Source: Myrmaecium sp. VS I D KN 1 (lineage: Eukaryota; Ascomycota; Dothideomycetes; Valsariales; Valsariaceae). From it: a stretch of DNA of 64,000 nucleotides. A program made the translations under genes and the position numbers. A model generated the notes under the pieces. The model did not search any database and had not been told where the DNA came from. It was given only the letters and a program-made list of their open reading frames with translations. The stretch spans positions 124,001 through 188,000 of the forward strand of contig JADQAV010000019.1 of the NCBI GenBank assembly GCA_019775845.1. Direction: 5' to 3'. Positions 32,003-43,005 of this stretch are shown here, piece after piece (the stretch's first letter is position 1; every line of letters starts with the position of its first letter).

Positions 32003-35000
32003 TGGATCCAAGCTTGTCGACGAAGCGCAGAAAGTTTTCCACTGAGAAAAGCGCTTCCTTGAAATCGAAACAGAATACTAAACCCCCAGCCGAACCGGAC
32101 ACCCCAACTCCTACTGTAACTGAGGGTACCAAACGCAAGCTCAACACTGCTTCAAGGACTTCCTCCGCATCTCCAGCGAATCCGAGGAAGAAGTCGAAGC
32201 TGAACGATTCTTCGTCCGTCCCCAGACCGGTGCCGGAGGCTGAAGGCCACGAAGACAAGGTAATCGACGTCGAGGACGACATCTGGAGCGCACGTGAAAT
32301 CCTCGCAGAGAAGGGCAATCGCTATCTGATCCAGTGGGAGGGTATAGACCCAGCGACTGGTCGCGATTACGAGCCCACCTGGGAACCGAAGCAGAACGCC
32401 AACAAGCCTCTGGTCCAGGAGTGGAAGGCGCGTAAGAAAGAATTTGCCAAGAACAAGAGGCAATCTGCTGGAGGACGTGGAAGAGGAGGACGTCGTCATT
32501 CATCTGCCACAACTCGATCGGCGGTATCTGAAGTTGGCGACAGTCCTGCACCGCAGCCTCGAGCATTTTCTGAACTCAAGCGGCGGCGCCGTGTCACCGA
32601 ATCCCCCGACTCCTCAGCACCAGCGCCAGCGCCGGGCTCTACAAACGCTCCTCCAGAGCCTACAAGCCTTACGAATACCCAGATCGCCCCCCTAGCGGTT
32701 GGTACTCCTCCCAACCGTCAACAGCATCAGGTGGAAATCACGCCGATCGGCAGCGATTTCAACCGCGACGATTACGAGAAATTCACATCCTCTCAATACC
32801 CGACTCAAACTCAGGCATCCACCACTCAGAGGGTCGCCGAACCTTCGATTAGAGAGTCTCCCTCTGAAGGGCCCGTGTCACCTAGGCCATCCGCTCCTAT
32901 CTCAGCACCTTACTTAGGCCGAACCATCGCAGACTCCGAGGAGCCGGAAATAGCGGATTCCTACATTGAAATCTCGACGCAGGCAACAACCCCTTCGGCG
33001 AGACCCGAAGAGACGAATATCCTGCAAATCAGCAGTTCTATCGCCGAGAAGTCAACGCAAGACGCTGCCTCTTCAGCGCGCATACCTGCATTCGGTCCCA
33101 TTGAAGACACTTCTAGCCCCATCGCCCTGGAAGAGCGCTCGAAATACCCTCACCGCGATTCGTCTCAGGAAACCGCTTCGACCGAATCCTCGCCACCCCC
33201 AGAGCGCGAGCAATCGCAAAAGCCAGACTTAGTCCAAATATCTCAAGAAGCCGGTCCTCCGTCGCCAAACCAAGTACTGGTCCACGAGAAAGAGCAAGGT
33301 TTACACCAGCAAGCCAACCGCGGATCGTCTATAGATATACAAGCCGATCTCCAGAGGCCTTCACACTTCCCCACACCCGACACTGTTGAAGAAGAACCGG
33401 CACCACCGGGCGTCAACGCTACACCAGACGCTGTCTTCATCGAAGGAGAGTCTTTCGCTTCGGTTGCGCGTGTCGAGAAACCGTTTCCGGAGACTGAAAC
33501 AGAGCCCAGCGAGAAGGAGCTTACGCCTGAGGTTGCTAAAGAGCCTACACCGGAAGCTCCGGTTGGGAAGGAAACTACGCCGGAATCGGAGAAGAACGCA
33601 ACACCGGAACCTGAGAAGGAAACTACACCAGACCTCGAAACGGCCACCGCACCAGAAGTCGAGCGGGAGCATACACCTGAAGTTGAGGACCAGACTACGC
33701 TAGAGGTTGAGCAGGCGATTGTACCAGAACCTAAGGGGAAGTCTACTTCGCTTGGACTTGGGTCTGGCGTCCAACAGGAGTCAGCGGAGCTAGCTGAACC
33801 AGAGCCTAGCCCGGAGGTGCAGAGGGAGCCTACTCCAAGTGGATACTCTCTTGCCATCTCACGGGAACCTACGCCGGAAGTTGAGAAGGAGCCTACACCT
33901 GACCTTGTGAAAGAGCCTACGCCTGAGGTGGAAAAAGAGCCCACCCCAGAGATCGAGAGGGAGCCTACTCCCGAGATCGAGCAGGAACCCACGCCGGAGT
34001 TAGAGCCCACGTTCAGTTCTGCGGTCCAGAAGGAGCACACCCCTGATCACCTGAAGGAGCCTACTCCTGAGGTTCACAGGGAACCTACACCTGAAGTTCA
34101 GAAGGATCTTGCATCTGATACTGCAACGGAGAATACGCCGCTCTTTCCTGAGCAGCCTGTACTTCAAGTCGAGCAAGAGCACACACCTGTCGCTGGGGAC
34201 ACGCCTTCTTCACCTGCTGGCGAGAAGTTCTTTGAGAGACCAGCGCCGGACGCAGCAATCGTACAGGAGAAATTACTCGACAGTCCAGTCCAGGAAGAGC
34301 ATTTACTAGGCGTTGAAGAGGCGCAAGAGAAGGAGCCTACTCCCATTCCTGTTTCTTCGGGCTCATTTTTAGAGCCTGCCGAGAACGATCGTGCTCAGCC
34401 TGTGGAGTTACATCACCAAGAGCCAGAGCTTTCGCAGTCTGCTCAGATTATTCCAGATTCCTCAATCGCTGTACTCGCCAATCATCCAATATTGCAGATA
34501 AACCTCCTGGATAGCAGTGCAGCACCTTCCGCCCATTCGTTCCAGAAGGAACCCAGCTCGCATTCACCAACCGTCGAGCAGCCGACTGCTCCAGTACAAA
34601 CGCAGGAGAAAGAACTGCTGCCTGCTAATCAAACACGACATTTCGCCTTTGTTAGCCTAGGCGAAGAGAATCCAGCACCACTTACCATACTAAGTGAGGA
34701 GGAACCTTCTACAGTGGTCGATTCGAGCAAGGAAGCTGCGTCCACTGTCCACACCGAAAAGGGTACTTTGTCCGCTGTTGACCAGTCCAGTGAGGAGCAA
34801 CCGGCTGTTCAAGTCGTTCGTGACAGATCACTCTCCCGCTCTCCGGGCCCCTCGGAAGTAGAACTGCATCCTCTCAGAATTGCCGAGAAGGAAAAGTCAC
34901 CTGTTACAGATAACCAGCCAGGCGCCGGAAATCTGGAGGCTTTCGAGCGTGCTGAACCTGCCCAACAACAGGCCCCCTCAGAGTCGCAGCAAGCAACTGC

Positions 35001-37704
35001 TGACAGCGTAGAGCGTCACGATTTTGCTCACGGAGTCGTCAATTCGGTGGAAATCAGCCCAGCGGTACATCAGCGTCCCGCCGGAGAGACCGATTACTCT
35101 ACCCCTCCTACAGGGCCGGCAACTGTATCGCAGCCATATTGGCCCGCTGCACAGATACTCGCTTCTGGACTCGTCACTCAGCCATCGCAATCTGAGACCG
35201 AATCTGAGATTCCTTCACCCGACAGGCGTTTCACACAAGCTGCCCATTCACTCAAGAGGAAGATTTCCGTCGCATTTTCCAGTCTGGCAACCCAGGAAAA
35301 CACCCCTATTAAGCAGCGGAAATTTGAGGGGCAGGCTTTTACATCCTCGCAGTTTGCTCTTCCGGTTTCGAGCTCACCGTCACCTCCTGTCCCCTCACAG
35401 TCCCTGAACACTCTTCTTACGAATTCGCCAGCTGCTCCAGCTACTCCCACTACTCTCCGATCCTCGCTTTCGCGGTTTTTCATCAGTATGGACGACGTTC
35501 CCACCCCAAGCCCTGAAGGGCCTTCCAGGAGAATCGGTCTAGCGCAAATCAGAGCGGAATCGAAGGCTCGATTCCAAGCGGATCAACGGGGAAGTAGTAT
35601 CGGCAGGTCACCGTCCACAATACCGGACAAGCTGCAACCCACGGAACATGCGCCTCCACATTCACTACAGGAGGCACATCTAGCCATTGATCCAGAGAAC
35701 CAGCCCGTAAATACTCCCGATCCCTTGCCGATGGCGGAAGCTGCAACACAAGGCTCCATAGCAACAAACAAATCTCATGGACGATGGATCGGCGAGCCAC
35801 GTGTGAGTGAAGGCGAATTTATCATTCCCCTCCCAATGACTGCCATCCAGAGGAAGCAATACAAAGAGAAGATGATCCAGCTTCGGGATGAGATCAAAGA
35901 TATCGTTAATCGACCGGAGTTCGGCATCGCATCTACGCCGTTCCAGCGAGGGCAAGCGCTCATTGAGAAACTGGATTTGATCTCGCAGCACTACGTGCTC
36001 TCTTACCATCCCGACGGAGAGATGGACGGGGAGTCATTTGATATGGATAAGGAAGGGAGCGGTAAGATTAGGTTCTTATCGCAATTCTTTGACCAGATCA
36101 AGCAGCGGTCCGTCCATGTTGTGCTTTTGGCGAAGCCCGGTGGCCTCCTGAATCTGACCGAATCATTCCTTATGGGGGCTAAGATTAACTACTTCCGTCC
36201 CGATACAATGAGCAGGGGAGATTACCGGACAACCCTACGAGTTACGCTATTGCCAACTTCTGGCGAGGGATCTACTACGGTGATCTCGACTGCTGATCTT
36301 GTCATTGCCCTTAACAGCGCCGAGTTGGAGAGCCCTTCTATCAGAGCTATTCGTAGCACAGCTATGCCGGATGTACCCCTGGCGCCTGTTATCTCCCTTG
36401 TTACTGTGAACTCTCCGGAACATGTACAGCGATGTCTCAACGAGGATGCTCTGAAAGATCCGGTGGACAAACTTCGATGCCAGATCACGACTATCTGCAC
36501 CTTATGGCAAGAAGCTGGTCAGCTGAACGATGACGAGCACGAGCACGAGTCAGAACTCGCGAACAAGGCAGCAGACAAGTTGGCAGCCTTGACTATGGAC
36601 GGTGTACAGAACCTGGCTTACCGATGGGATCTTCCGTCCTTGAGAGATCTGAGCCAATCGCAGTTTGAGACAGAGATCTCGCTGTCCTCATCTGATACTT
36701 CTGCTGGCCAATCGAGGTCGCGAAAGAGGTCATTGGATGAAGGTACTTCAGGCCCAGCTAAGAAAGCACGTGTATCTGATACTGATGCAGGCAATCAGCA
36801 CAATGTCACGCACATCTCTGATTCCATGGGCCACCCCACGCAGACTAACAGGACAGGCGCCCACGATGAGTCTGGCGCCCTGACTTCGGCAGTTCCATTA
36901 CAGAAGTACAAGCTCGTTCGAGCTCGCGCAAACGATCTAGAATTACAGGTGGGCCGGCTCACCACGGAGAACCATGAGCAGCGCCGTCAACTTGGCGTTC
37001 AGCGTCATGAACTCGATCAGGCTGAGGAAGCCAACCGGAAAGCGCAGCAACGGATCCAAGAGTTGCAGGAGAAGTTGCGTGATCGTGATGCCAAGCTGCG
37101 CGAGCGCGATGCCACCATAAAGGCACTCACCACCCCTGCTCCTGAGGACCCGGTCTCCCTGGAAGACTACCGTCAACTATATTATAAGAGCAATGCGGCT
37201 CTTGAAAAGACGCAGAATAAACTCGAGAGATTAGAGAAGGACTTCGAGTATCTCCGGTCCAACTACAGCACCGATAGCACCAACGCGCTGGATCAGCAGA
37301 ACCTGATCAACGAGCTCACGGCCAAACTCGCAGCCGCCGAGGCGAAGTACGAAGAAAACCGGAAGCTGACGCTGGCGCTGCAGCGGGAGCGCGACCGCGG
37401 CGCCCACCACCACGACCTCGCCACGGAGGCGGAGTACTGGAAGCAGCAGGTGGAGATGACGCAGGCGCTGCTGGTGAAGGCGCGGGAGGAGGTGGTGTTG
37501 GCGAAGACGCAGGGGCGGCCAGGCGTGGGTACGAGAGCGAGCAGCGCCCCGCGCAGCCCCCGGTTGGGCCCGGGCGACCTGAGACACAACACCAGCACCA
37601 CCTCTCATCATGGACCGTATGCTAACAGTCACAACGGTGGTTCTAGGGCGAACAGTCCGTTCGCGGATCCGGTCGCGCTGTTGAGGTTGCGGAGGGGGGA
37701 GTGA
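32002..37704 (+). CDS. Chromodomain protein with HDA1-complex subunit 2/3-like region
   Basis: One uninterrupted frame of 1900 aa, the largest gene here. The first ~85 residues are basic and Ser/Pro-rich. A chromodomain spans about 87-147 (DIWSAREILAEKGNRYLIQWEG...YEPTWEP, with aromatic-cage-type residues), implying binding to methylated histone tails. A long acidic disordered region follows, with an EPTPE-type repeat block at about 500-710. Residues about 1270-1540 resemble the class II histone deacetylase complex subunit 2/3 region (FIIPLPMTAIQRKQY...KLDLISQHYVL...FLSQFFDQIKQRSVHVVLLAKPGG). A basic NLS-like segment and a coiled coil (about 1634-1834) complete it. It may be a heterochromatin adaptor that brings an HDA1-type deacetylase to methylated histones, comparable in role to the Neurospora HCHC chromodomain subunit; this equivalence is inferred. 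The frame is open 39 nt upstream, but without ATG. Confidence 0.9.
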   Translation: MDPSLSTKRRKFSTEKSASLKSKQNTKPPAEPDTPTPTVTEGTKRKLNTASRTSSASPANPRKKSKLNDSSSVPRPVPEAEGHEDKVIDVEDDIWSAREILAEKGNRYLIQWEGIDPATGRDYEPTWEPKQNANKPLVQEWKARKKEFAKNKRQSAGGRGRGGRRHSSATTRSAVSEVGDSPAPQPRAFSELKRRRRVTESPDSSAPAPAPGSTNAPPEPTSLTNTQIAPLAVGTPPNRQQHQVEITPIGSDFNRDDYEKFTSSQYPTQTQASTTQRVAEPSIRESPSEGPVSPRPSAPISAPYLGRTIADSEEPEIADSYIEISTQATTPSARPEETNILQISSSIAEKSTQDAASSARIPAFGPIEDTSSPIALEERSKYPHRDSSQETASTESSPPPEREQSQKPDLVQISQEAGPPSPNQVLVHEKEQGLHQQANRGSSIDIQADLQRPSHFPTPDTVEEEPAPPGVNATPDAVFIEGESFASVARVEKPFPETETEPSEKELTPEVAKEPTPEAPVGKETTPESEKNATPEPEKETTPDLETATAPEVEREHTPEVEDQTTLEVEQAIVPEPKGKSTSLGLGSGVQQESAELAEPEPSPEVQREPTPSGYSLAISREPTPEVEKEPTPDLVKEPTPEVEKEPTPEIEREPTPEIEQEPTPELEPTFSSAVQKEHTPDHLKEPTPEVHREPTPEVQKDLASDTATENTPLFPEQPVLQVEQEHTPVAGDTPSSPAGEKFFERPAPDAAIVQEKLLDSPVQEEHLLGVEEAQEKEPTPIPVSSGSFLEPAENDRAQPVELHHQEPELSQSAQIIPDSSIAVLANHPILQINLLDSSAAPSAHSFQKEPSSHSPTVEQPTAPVQTQEKELLPANQTRHFAFVSLGEENPAPLTILSEEEPSTVVDSSKEAASTVHTEKGTLSAVDQSSEEQPAVQVVRDRSLSRSPGPSEVELHPLRIAEKEKSPVTDNQPGAGNLEAFERAEPAQQQAPSESQQATADSVERHDFAHGVVNSVEISPAVHQRPAGETDYSTPPTGPATVSQPYWPAAQILASGLVTQPSQSETESEIPSPDRRFTQAAHSLKRKISVAFSSLATQENTPIKQRKFEGQAFTSSQFALPVSSSPSPPVPSQSLNTLLTNSPAAPATPTTLRSSLSRFFISMDDVPTPSPEGPSRRIGLAQIRAESKARFQADQRGSSIGRSPSTIPDKLQPTEHAPPHSLQEAHLAIDPENQPVNTPDPLPMAEAATQGSIATNKSHGRWIGEPRVSEGEFIIPLPMTAIQRKQYKEKMIQLRDEIKDIVNRPEFGIASTPFQRGQALIEKLDLISQHYVLSYHPDGEMDGESFDMDKEGSGKIRFLSQFFDQIKQRSVHVVLLAKPGGLLNLTESFLMGAKINYFRPDTMSRGDYRTTLRVTLLPTSGEGSTTVISTADLVIALNSAELESPSIRAIRSTAMPDVPLAPVISLVTVNSPEHVQRCLNEDALKDPVDKLRCQITTICTLWQEAGQLNDDEHEHESELANKAADKLAALTMDGVQNLAYRWDLPSLRDLSQSQFETEISLSSSDTSAGQSRSRKRSLDEGTSGPAKKARVSDTDAGNQHNVTHISDSMGHPTQTNRTGAHDESGALTSAVPLQKYKLVRARANDLELQVGRLTTENHEQRRQLGVQRHELDQAEEANRKAQQRIQELQEKLRDRDAKLRERDATIKALTTPAPEDPVSLEDYRQLYYKSNAALEKTQNKLERLEKDFEYLRSNYSTDSTNALDQQNLINELTAKLAAAEAKYEENRKLTLALQRERDRGAHHHDLATEAEYWKQQVEMTQALLVKAREEVVLAKTQGRPGVGTRASSAPRSPRLGPGDLRHNTSTTSHHGPYANSHNGGSRANSPFADPVALLRLRRGE
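33480..34350 (+). repeat. Coding repeat block encoding EPTPE units
   Basis: Degenerate 24-30-nt units inside the chromodomain gene encode about eleven EPTP cores (KEPTPEV, REPTPEI, QEPTPEL and relatives) plus many ETTPE, EHTPE and ATPE variants. DNA-level identity between units is partial, which suggests old duplications. Each unit offers a Thr-Pro site. Confidence 0.85.
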
Positions 37705-40700
37705 GTTGGGTGGAACACGGCTTAGCGTGAGATGGATGGGATGGGGGTTCATAGAGTAGAAGATGGTGAGGGGAGGGAAGGATGCAGGAGTTGAGATACC
37801 GGCATCGAAGAAGCAGAAAGACTAATCTGGGAGAGAGTGGCAAGACTCACTCCTTTTCTTTCTTTCTTTCGAGAGTGCTTTATTCGGGGAGACTTGTTAC
37901 TCTATCTTAGCATAACTTCGGGCCTTCCATTCTTTCCCTTCCTTCTGTCCATTCTTAGCCGATATTTTCTCTGTTTGTTTTTCCAGCTCGACTTGATTTG
38001 ATGAGCAGGGCTGGACGGCAGGTGGGTGTGGTTGTGGATGTGGATGTGGATGGTGTGCTTGGGGGATTCTGGGCTCTGGCTTCTCTTTTCTGTTTCTATT
38101 TAGCTTAATGGCATGGCGCATGGAGTGGTGTATAGCAAATCAATCATAACGACTGAAATCCGGTCTTTTCCTCGTCGCGCTTTTATATTGTGACGCCACC
38201 ATACTCTATATTGTGCACATACTATATTGTGCGATGTGTTTGTGCGTCTATCTGGGTGAGTGAGGGGGTGTAGGTATGTATGGTCGTGTCATACAGGCAG
38301 GGCTGTGACTGTAGCTGGGGAAGGTCTGGCTGGATACGGCGGTCTACGCTGAGGTTGACAATAGAAGATGGTAGGTAGAGTGGTTGTGAGGACAGAAGGG
38401 AGCGGGACTGGGAGGTGGAAAGGGGGTGGGTTTGGATGGTCTTAGGTATTGAGCGCCGGTGAGGCTCTTTATATCACCTTCCTTCAGGGGATGGTATTGC
38501 AACAGCTTCGTCGTCTAATTAACACACGCAGAGAGGAGGCGCGAGGAAAGTATTACTCGTATATTCCTGCGTTTGAAGGCTTATCTTTGGTGTCGTCGCC
38601 GTCTCTATAAAGCTGGTCGTTTCACTGTTTTTGGTTCGGTTACGTTGCCCGTTATCACTAGGTTCACCTTAGAGTTATCCTGCCTTTTCCACCTGGATTC
38701 GGGCTCAGGAGGGTAGAGAAGGAGGTAAAGCGGGCTTAGTATAGAGAAGAGGGAGTGTGGACACCCCTTACACACTTATTGTCTGATGTTATGTTTCTTC
38801 TTCCCTGAATAGAGAGATGAGGTTAGGATAGTATAAGAGGCCGGTTTTGACTTCTCCTGCTTAGTCGGGATTATTTTCTTAGCTATAAGGTACGTCCACC
38901 TTCCTGCGGCGGTAGCAGGACGGGAGGGCGGCGAGGACTACCGGCGCGGCTGCTACTGCGGCTATATGCGAGAGCGTAAGGCTGGTGTATCCGACGCTGG
39001 ATGCCTGTTTCTCCGTGGTTTATAAAAGAATGCCTAGCCTGATATAGGCGGATACGGAGGACACGATCATCGGGTGAGATAGAAATAAGTAGATTCTGAA
39101 TGGCTCGATCTTGATATAACCAGCTATATATTAGAATTTACAGGGAGAAGGAGGATCCGGCGGATAGCCTGCTCTTATAAACAGTAGTAGTATGCCGTAT
39201 TGATTCTTGAATAGCGAGATATAAAGCAGTGGAATAAACGTACCGTAAGGGTAAGGTAAGAATAGGAAGAAGAAGAGGAAGAAGAGGAAGAAGAGGAAGA
39301 AGAGGAGTAAATATCTTAATCAGCGTACGCAGGCCTTTCTCTACTTTTCTATCTCAATAGTTCCCTAATATGATCAGGAAATCCATATATATTTCTCACT
39401 CCCCCCTCTTATACCTATAGCTAGCGCGGAGCGGGAGAGGAGAGAGAAAGAGAGATTCCAGAGAGATAATGCAGTAACGAAGTCCCGCTAACCAACGCAA
39501 GAAAAGGATCTCAGCATCACTCTTCTCCAAAGCCTCTCTGCCTCGTCCTCGGTCTTTTTCATGCTCTTCACTGGCTAAAAATGGCGAGAAAGAGAAAGGA
39601 ACCCTTCTAAGAACACACACCACTGTATCGGAGTGACAGGAAAGACGACAAACCATCCAGCATGTGTGGCTTCTATATGATTGGTGGTAGTGTCGTCATA
39701 CTCGTCGTGTACTCTCCCGTAGGTAACCTTTCCCCCCCCCCCCCCTCTGCCTCCCACTTTTCTCCTCCCCGCAAGTCTTCAACGGGGCCCTGGCCTGACT
39801 AATTCGCTAGCGAGCTCGCTGATAGGCAGGTAGTTCATCCATCCACCGTGCTGGCACAACGCTGCATCCGCGACGACGGGGGTCGGGGGTTTAGGTTGGG
39901 TGGAACAACGTCAGGGAAGCGGGGAGGCGGAAGGGGGAGACAGGGGGTGAGAGGTGCGGTTTATTACCTACCGTATATTGGTACATATGATGACGCTGAT
40001 GATGAGAGGGAGGTGAGATGGACGGGTGGCGATGGCGATGACGATGATGACATGGTAGGGAGAGGGATAGGGGCACAGAAGGGAAAGGGAATGATGATGT
40101 ATGACCGACCGGAGATCGGAAGGTAGCTGTTGAGCAGAGCTGGGGGGGTGTTGTTGCTTTAGTTCAGGTATTTGAATGATTGAGTTCTTTTACTGGGTTT
40201 CCGTTCAATAAGGATGTTCTAAATTGAATACTGCTTGTGGGTATGAGGTGATGTGGAAGCAGATGAAACTTGAGTAACTTCTATTACTCCTTAACTACGA
40301 GAGGGCGATGGTGGTGGAGCTGGGGAGCTATGTATCCACGTATCGTATAAGGGCGGGAGGGGAAATAGTGAATGCAAAAGGTACTACCTCGTTGGTATAT
40401 AGTAGTTTGGTCGAATGTGATAGGTTCCGGACGAAGCATGATGTACCGATCTGACGTGATGTAAATGTATAGGCAAGGAGAGTAGCGACTATATGCGATC
40501 AATATATGCACGGGCTAGATAGCTGTAAAATTATGACGATCGCATGTACAATATAGTCTGAGAAGGGCAGGTTTCTAGAACAATTCTGGAATACAGAATA
40601 GGGGAGAGGAAAGGCTTGGCTGATGTGCTTGACTACTAGAGGGTCGAGATGTTGTGAAGCTGAAAGCGATGATGTCGACGAAAAGGAAGAAAAGGAAATC

Positions 40701-43005
40701 GGCGAAAACGAAGAAAAAAAGGAGAGACGACAAGACACGGGAAGGTCGTGGGTTCCGGTGGCACAGCGGTGGCGAAGGAGGAGGGACACCAGCGTCATAG
40801 GGGGCGGGCGCGGGACGGGATAGGGAGCGAGCAGAGAACAACAACGGGCGCTTCGCACGCTGATTGGTTGTGCAGCCGAGAGAGATCGTCGCGCCCAGCC
40901 TGTGCGGCGAGACCGTTGAGATTGCAGATTGGGTTGGTGGGAGATTCGATGGAGGATTGTGATGGATCATGGATCATAGATCATGGAGGATTTCGATTCA
41001 TCATCTCTATCTATCCCATCTTGAGTGGACTGATGGTGAATGTAGAACATGAACTGTTGGAGGCTGGTGGAGAGGTCATTGTATGTACATACATACATTG
41101 TATTGCCACGGGAACTTGTGTCTCACTGATGACATACCACATGACGATAGAGGAGGTGATGAAATGAATGGGATACAGGGCCTCGTACTGTGCTAAAGTG
41201 AGAGTGAATCACTCTGAATGCTTGAAAGTGAGGCTGTATAGAGCAGCTGTACCGGTTGCTGTATTTGTGAATTACCTACAGCAGCAGTGTAGCATACCTC
41301 CTGTAGGTAACTACATACAGTACATACCTCAACGGCCAGCGTGAATCGCGAGTCAATGAAACCACAATCCACGCCATGCCAGAGAGGGTAATCTGACGTC
41401 TAGGTGAGCGGGTAACGCATGTGCAGCACCCCTGGCCGCTGCTGTCATCCCCGACGATCTTGACCTCATCCGGTGGCCGGGCTTGACATCACCCTGAGGC
41501 ATCCACGACCCTTGAGTGGAAGGGAGTAACTCCGTAGCGAGCGCACCTATCATCATCATCGTCAGCATCACTCCCCCGACCCGTAGGAGGTATGACGCCG
41601 TGCCACCCTTGCTTTCCCGTCTCTCCTCTCACTCTCCCTCTCACTCTCCCTGCCGGTCGCCGGTTTGCCGCACTTGCCCTCCCGCCGCGGTGTACTCCGT
41701 AGAGAGGCGAGAAAATAAGGTGAGCCGCCGTTGAATTCCATGGATGGACCCGGCCAACGCAGTGAGACGAGCGTCACCATGCATGTCTTCATCCAGCCTT
41801 TCCCTCCCTCCGACGGGGGGCCGGTGGGGGAAGCCGGAACGACGACATCATCCCGTACCAGCGGTCCGGTCGGTGCAACGTCTGCGTGTTGTGTTGATGG
41901 CAGCAACCGTGAGTGAGTGAGCAACGCTCTGCCCTCGCGCGGTCGGGGTCGACGAGAGAAACGAGGAAGAGAAGATGGCGAAGGCAGATTTTCCCATGAC
42001 GAACATTCACGGATTCTGGGCGTGTCTCCAGCGCTGGGGGGAGGCTCCGCAACGGGCTCGACCGCGACCAAAGGACTGCCCGCGGTGTGAGATCTGCGGG
42101 ACCGAAGGCGTCCTTAGACATCACCAGAGATCTGCAGGGTCCATGGGTCCATGGTCTTTCACAGCGCCAACCGTGCAACGAACCTCACCTGGCGCGCCAA
42201 TGTTCCCGCGCAACGCTGCTGCTTGTCCCCCTCCCTTGTCGGTGGCCCTGCGCGCCGGGGAGGCGACAGGCGAAGCCGTCTACAATAGCGTCATCGCCAT
42301 CATCTGCAGCCAACCTACTCCAGACGACCGGCCTTCCCAACCCCTACCGAGTACCGAAGGGGCCCCCAATCGTGAGCCGTTCCCGTCCGTCGACGCAATC
42401 TCTGGCCACTCAGGCCGTCTCGATGGCCGCCTTGTCCGCCGATCGTCCTCTGGAAACGGACTGGATGGCCGCACCTTGCTCGCTGCAGGGCGGTCTTGGA
42501 CCGCCCAGGAAAGGCCGGCGGAGAAGGGCGGGGAGTAGGAGGCTGCTGGACGCGGTCTGCTGGATCCGGTACCTCGTTACCTCACTCACCCCTTCTTTCG
42601 TTACTTCCCGAGAAGGGGCCTCCAGCCTTACACACCCATCATACCTCACACCCTTTCCTCTTCCCTCTCCATCGTATATATTGAGTCCCGCGCTCGACGG
42701 TCTCCCTGCTCCCTATCTCCTTCACTACCAGCAGCAATACACTCACGACTATATCCACGCCCACCTCAGCCTCACATCTCCACATCCATTCTATCTCGAG
42801 ACCTACCGCACCCTCTATCTACTCCCACTTTCACTGAGAACATCACTTGCACTTCGTCAAGTAGCACAACCACATACCTCGACTTGGAGCCTCCAAAGTC
42901 AGCCACTACATAGACCATCGTCCTCGACATAAGACGTTCAGCTCTCCAACCTCTCCCACACCACCAAAGACCTCCCAACAAACAACAATCAACTGAAGAA
43001 ACATC
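37705..43005. other. 5.3-kb stretch without a recognisable gene
   Basis: Begins with the 3' flank of the chromodomain gene. The part at 38500-39350 has a different texture: mixed TA-rich and GGCGG-rich pieces that look like a worn repeat. A GAAGAAGAG array lies at about 39267-39307. A 10-bp inverted repeat lies at 41272-41310. The motif TACTCCGTA is at 41693-41701. A TATATA box at 42675-42680 may serve the small gene at 43006. Frames at 41975-42538 and 42087-42932 lack domains and are not called. Confidence 0.5.
41272..41310. repeat. Perfect 10-bp inverted repeat (hairpin)
   Basis: TTACCTACAG at 41272-41281 pairs with CTGTAGGTAA at 41301-41310 across a 19-nt loop. Confidence 0.8.

Noticed and set aside
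42087-42932. 281- and 187-codon overlapping frames at 41975-42932
   Set aside because: They overlap each other in different frames, lack domains and end in the leader of the small gene at 43006.
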